Shown here: one piece after another, positions 33,387 to 33,488 of the stretch | How the letters are laid out: each line of letters begins with the position of its first letter | Position numbering within the stretch: position 1 is the first letter of the stretch | Assembly: GCA_009786975.1 (NCBI GenBank) | Contig: WRGX01000214.1 | Location: 1-33,488 of the forward strand | Source of the DNA: Defluviitaleaceae bacterium | Lineage (GTDB): Bacteria > Bacillota > Clostridia > Lachnospirales > WQUN01 | Direction of reading: 5' to 3' | DNA length: 33,488 bases | Program-made: the position numbers and the translations under genes | Notes under the pieces: generated by a model | The model's database searches: none | Told to the model about the DNA's origin: nothing | The model's input: the letters and a program-made list of their open reading frames with translations, nothing else

Positions 33387-33488
33387 GCTATGCGTGGCGC
33401 AGAATCAAGCAGTGCCATGTTTTCCATCGCCGAAACCGCAAAGGAAAATGGGCTTAATCCTTTCCGATACTTCACTTTCCTTTTGGAA
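33384..33488 (+). mobile_element. IS66-family transposase C-terminal fragment (runs off window)
   Basis: In a different frame from the sensor, the plus strand reads NAMRGAESSSAMFSIAETAK then ENGLNPFRYFTFLLE, the characteristic C-terminus of IS66 TnpC transposases (GAxxSA...ETAKENGLNPxxYL). Only this end is in the window; upstream catalytic parts are absent, so it is a fragment joined to the sensor gene at about 33384. It may continue to its stop and terminal repeat beyond the window. Confidence 0.75.

Overview
The window looks like a chromosomal segment of an anaerobic, motile Gram-positive bacterium of the Bacillota, probably a clostridial lineage. Supporting signs are rplS-lepB-rbgA gene order, an S4-domain YlmH-like protein, rubrerythrin, a methyl-accepting chemotaxis protein, DUF4160/DUF2442 genes, and strong AAGGAGG-type ribosome binding sites. 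Most genes are G+C-rich. The block at about 20.1-26.0 kb (LuxR/MalT-like regulator, rubrerythrin, chemoreceptor) looks AT-richer by eye. I see no tRNA, rRNA or CRISPR array.

Layout. 0.2-5.6 kb (minus strand): a tightly packed run of FGGY sugar kinase, ribulose-5-phosphate 4-epimerase, a PD-(D/E)XK nuclease-helicase fusion and a YlmH-like RNA-binding protein. 5.6-7.6 kb: a scar zone with an hsdS fossil, an IS630-type transposase fossil and a solitary HipA-like kinase. 7.75-9.1 kb (plus): trmD and two small unknown genes. 9.1-13.4 kb (minus): ilvBN behind a promoter followed at once by a terminator hairpin, then the rplS-lepB-rbgA operon with a near-consensus promoter. 13.5 kb: ung (plus). 14.5-19.8 kb (minus): hybrid histidine kinase, rluD-type pseudouridine synthase, lspA, pfkA. 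20.1-26.0 kb (plus): MalT-like regulator, rubrerythrin, chemoreceptor. 26.3-30.1 kb (plus): O-antigen-ligase-like protein, ksgA/rsmA, TraX-family protein. 30.1-32.1 kb (minus): a DUF4160-DUF2442 pair, then an integrase with an internal deletion and its HTH/excisionase partner. 32.1-33.5 kb: an unexplained palindrome-rich stretch and fragments of an HTH regulator, an AgrC-like membrane sensor and an IS66 transposase running off the window.

The most striking signal is a family of about 90-bp repeats ('R90' here). It occurs as a tandem triplet after the MalT-like gene, as intergenic copies flanking a palindromic hairpin, and, in diverged form, inside three unrelated protein genes (nuclease-helicase, O-antigen-ligase-like, TraX-like), always keeping the reading frame. 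This resembles Rickettsia palindromic elements, which are known to insert in frame into coding genes. Perfect bidirectional terminator-like hairpins (four copies), a second hairpin family with compensatory changes, and an 18-bp TAGTGG box at gene 3' ends occur alongside it. Together they suggest a small-repeat system that is active, or was recently active, in this genome.
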